Assembly (NCBI GenBank): GCA_947650285.1
Contig: CANTFL010001457.1
Location: forward strand, 146,490 to 210,489
Direction of reading: 5' to 3'
DNA from: Hyaloperonospora brassicae
Taxonomy: Eukaryota; Oomycota; Peronosporomycetes; Peronosporales; Peronosporaceae
Length of the DNA stretch: 64,000 bases
The notes under the pieces are model-generated. The model did no database searches. It saw only the letters and a program-made list of their open reading frames with translations, and had not been told where the DNA came from. The position numbers and the translations under genes were made by a program. Positions 63,628 through 64,000 of this stretch are shown piece after piece; the stretch's first letter is position 1, and each line of letters starts with the position of its first letter.

Positions 63628-64000
63628 TGTGGTGAAGTCGATCTCACAAAATTACTTTAGTGAGTGTCAATCTTCCACTTGCCCAGACTTGCCGACTCAC
63701 GGAGGGGGTACTCCGATCCGTGCCTTGCTGTATAACCTTGTGCTCACCTTGTGTATCCGTCGGTTGGGCTGGCTTGAGCTCTTCGTAACGGCCTTGGGAG
63801 ATGTCGATCTCGCTGAGAGGTTGGGTTGAGCGTTCGCTTCCGGTGCGGAAATCTTCACACCACGAACGGGGGTTCTGCGATCTTGATCTTGAGTCGCGGC
63901 AGTCACTCTTGGGCGATGTCGCGATCTCGATCTTGAATCACACCGATCTCGATTTGTCTTCGGGATCGGGGTCTTCGCTGTGCGGAAATATTCACTCAGC
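63628..64000 (-). repeat. Partial family B LTR at the right window edge
   Basis: The minus strand gives the last 373 bp of the B LTR, ending TTCACCACA at 63628. At the one B1 LTR difference inside this span (36361/49155) it has the state of the B1 3' LTR. A GAAG half-site follows (63627-63624 on the minus strand). The element of which this is the 3' LTR lies beyond the window. Confidence 0.9.

Overview
This window looks like repeat-rich nuclear DNA of an oomycete of the Phytophthora / downy mildew kind. The evidence is family-level: the chromodomain Ty3/Gypsy pol sequences, the Ty1/Copia families and a Gypsy family with a second RNase H are all of types known from that group. I found no convincing host gene, tRNA, rRNA or CRISPR array. 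Almost everything that can be recognised is LTR retrotransposon, in nested, inverted and truncated copies.

Layout. 1-2089: unassigned. 2090-8944: Gypsy family A copy A1 (minus strand; 392-bp 3' LTR, broken pol and gag). 8945-~13170: A2, an older family A copy joined head to head with A1 (plus strand). 13171-14289: unassigned, rich in GATC. ~14290-~29447: decayed Gypsy family B copy B2 (plus), interrupted at 20703-25763 by a complete Copia element D (minus; 527-bp LTRs, target duplication CAAAA). 29516-33997: Copia C1 (minus). 33998-34858: Copia fragment C2 (plus), ending exactly where the young Gypsy element B1 (34859-49517, 14.66 kb, 1865-bp LTRs differing at five sites) begins. 49518-49699: a Copia scrap. 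49698-~57540: Gypsy copy E, a B relative without integrase (minus), carrying a family A solo LTR at 53600-53993 with target duplication GCTGG. 57541-58776: unassigned, with tandem repeats. 58777-61760: Copia F (minus). 62017-63627: Copia C3 (minus). 63628-64000: another family B LTR (minus) running off the window.

How the parts work. B1 reads in order LTR, primer binding site, gag with three zinc knuckles, protease, reverse transcriptase plus a degenerate RNase H plus a complete second RNase H, integrase and chromodomain. On the opposite strand, between pol and the 3' LTR, it carries a long intact ORF (915 codons from the first ATG) with coiled-coil, Arg/Ser-rich and conserved C-terminal regions. 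Family A, an unrelated chromodomain family, has the same layout: an antisense ORF between integrase and 3' LTR, here overlapping the chromodomain. The A1 polypurine tract fixes the element's direction and so shows that this ORF is truly antisense.

Two further points are the most unusual. Family A is packed from LTR to gag with short perfect inverted repeats (many with 9-11-bp arms and 2-15-base loops), far above chance. Family B is packed with GATC (about one per 24 bp in part of the LTR). Nested insertions, the head-to-head inverted copies with near-identical patches, and a family B LTR junction shared between 34858 and 63628 point to repeated recombination among repeats, although assembly errors in such a region cannot be excluded.
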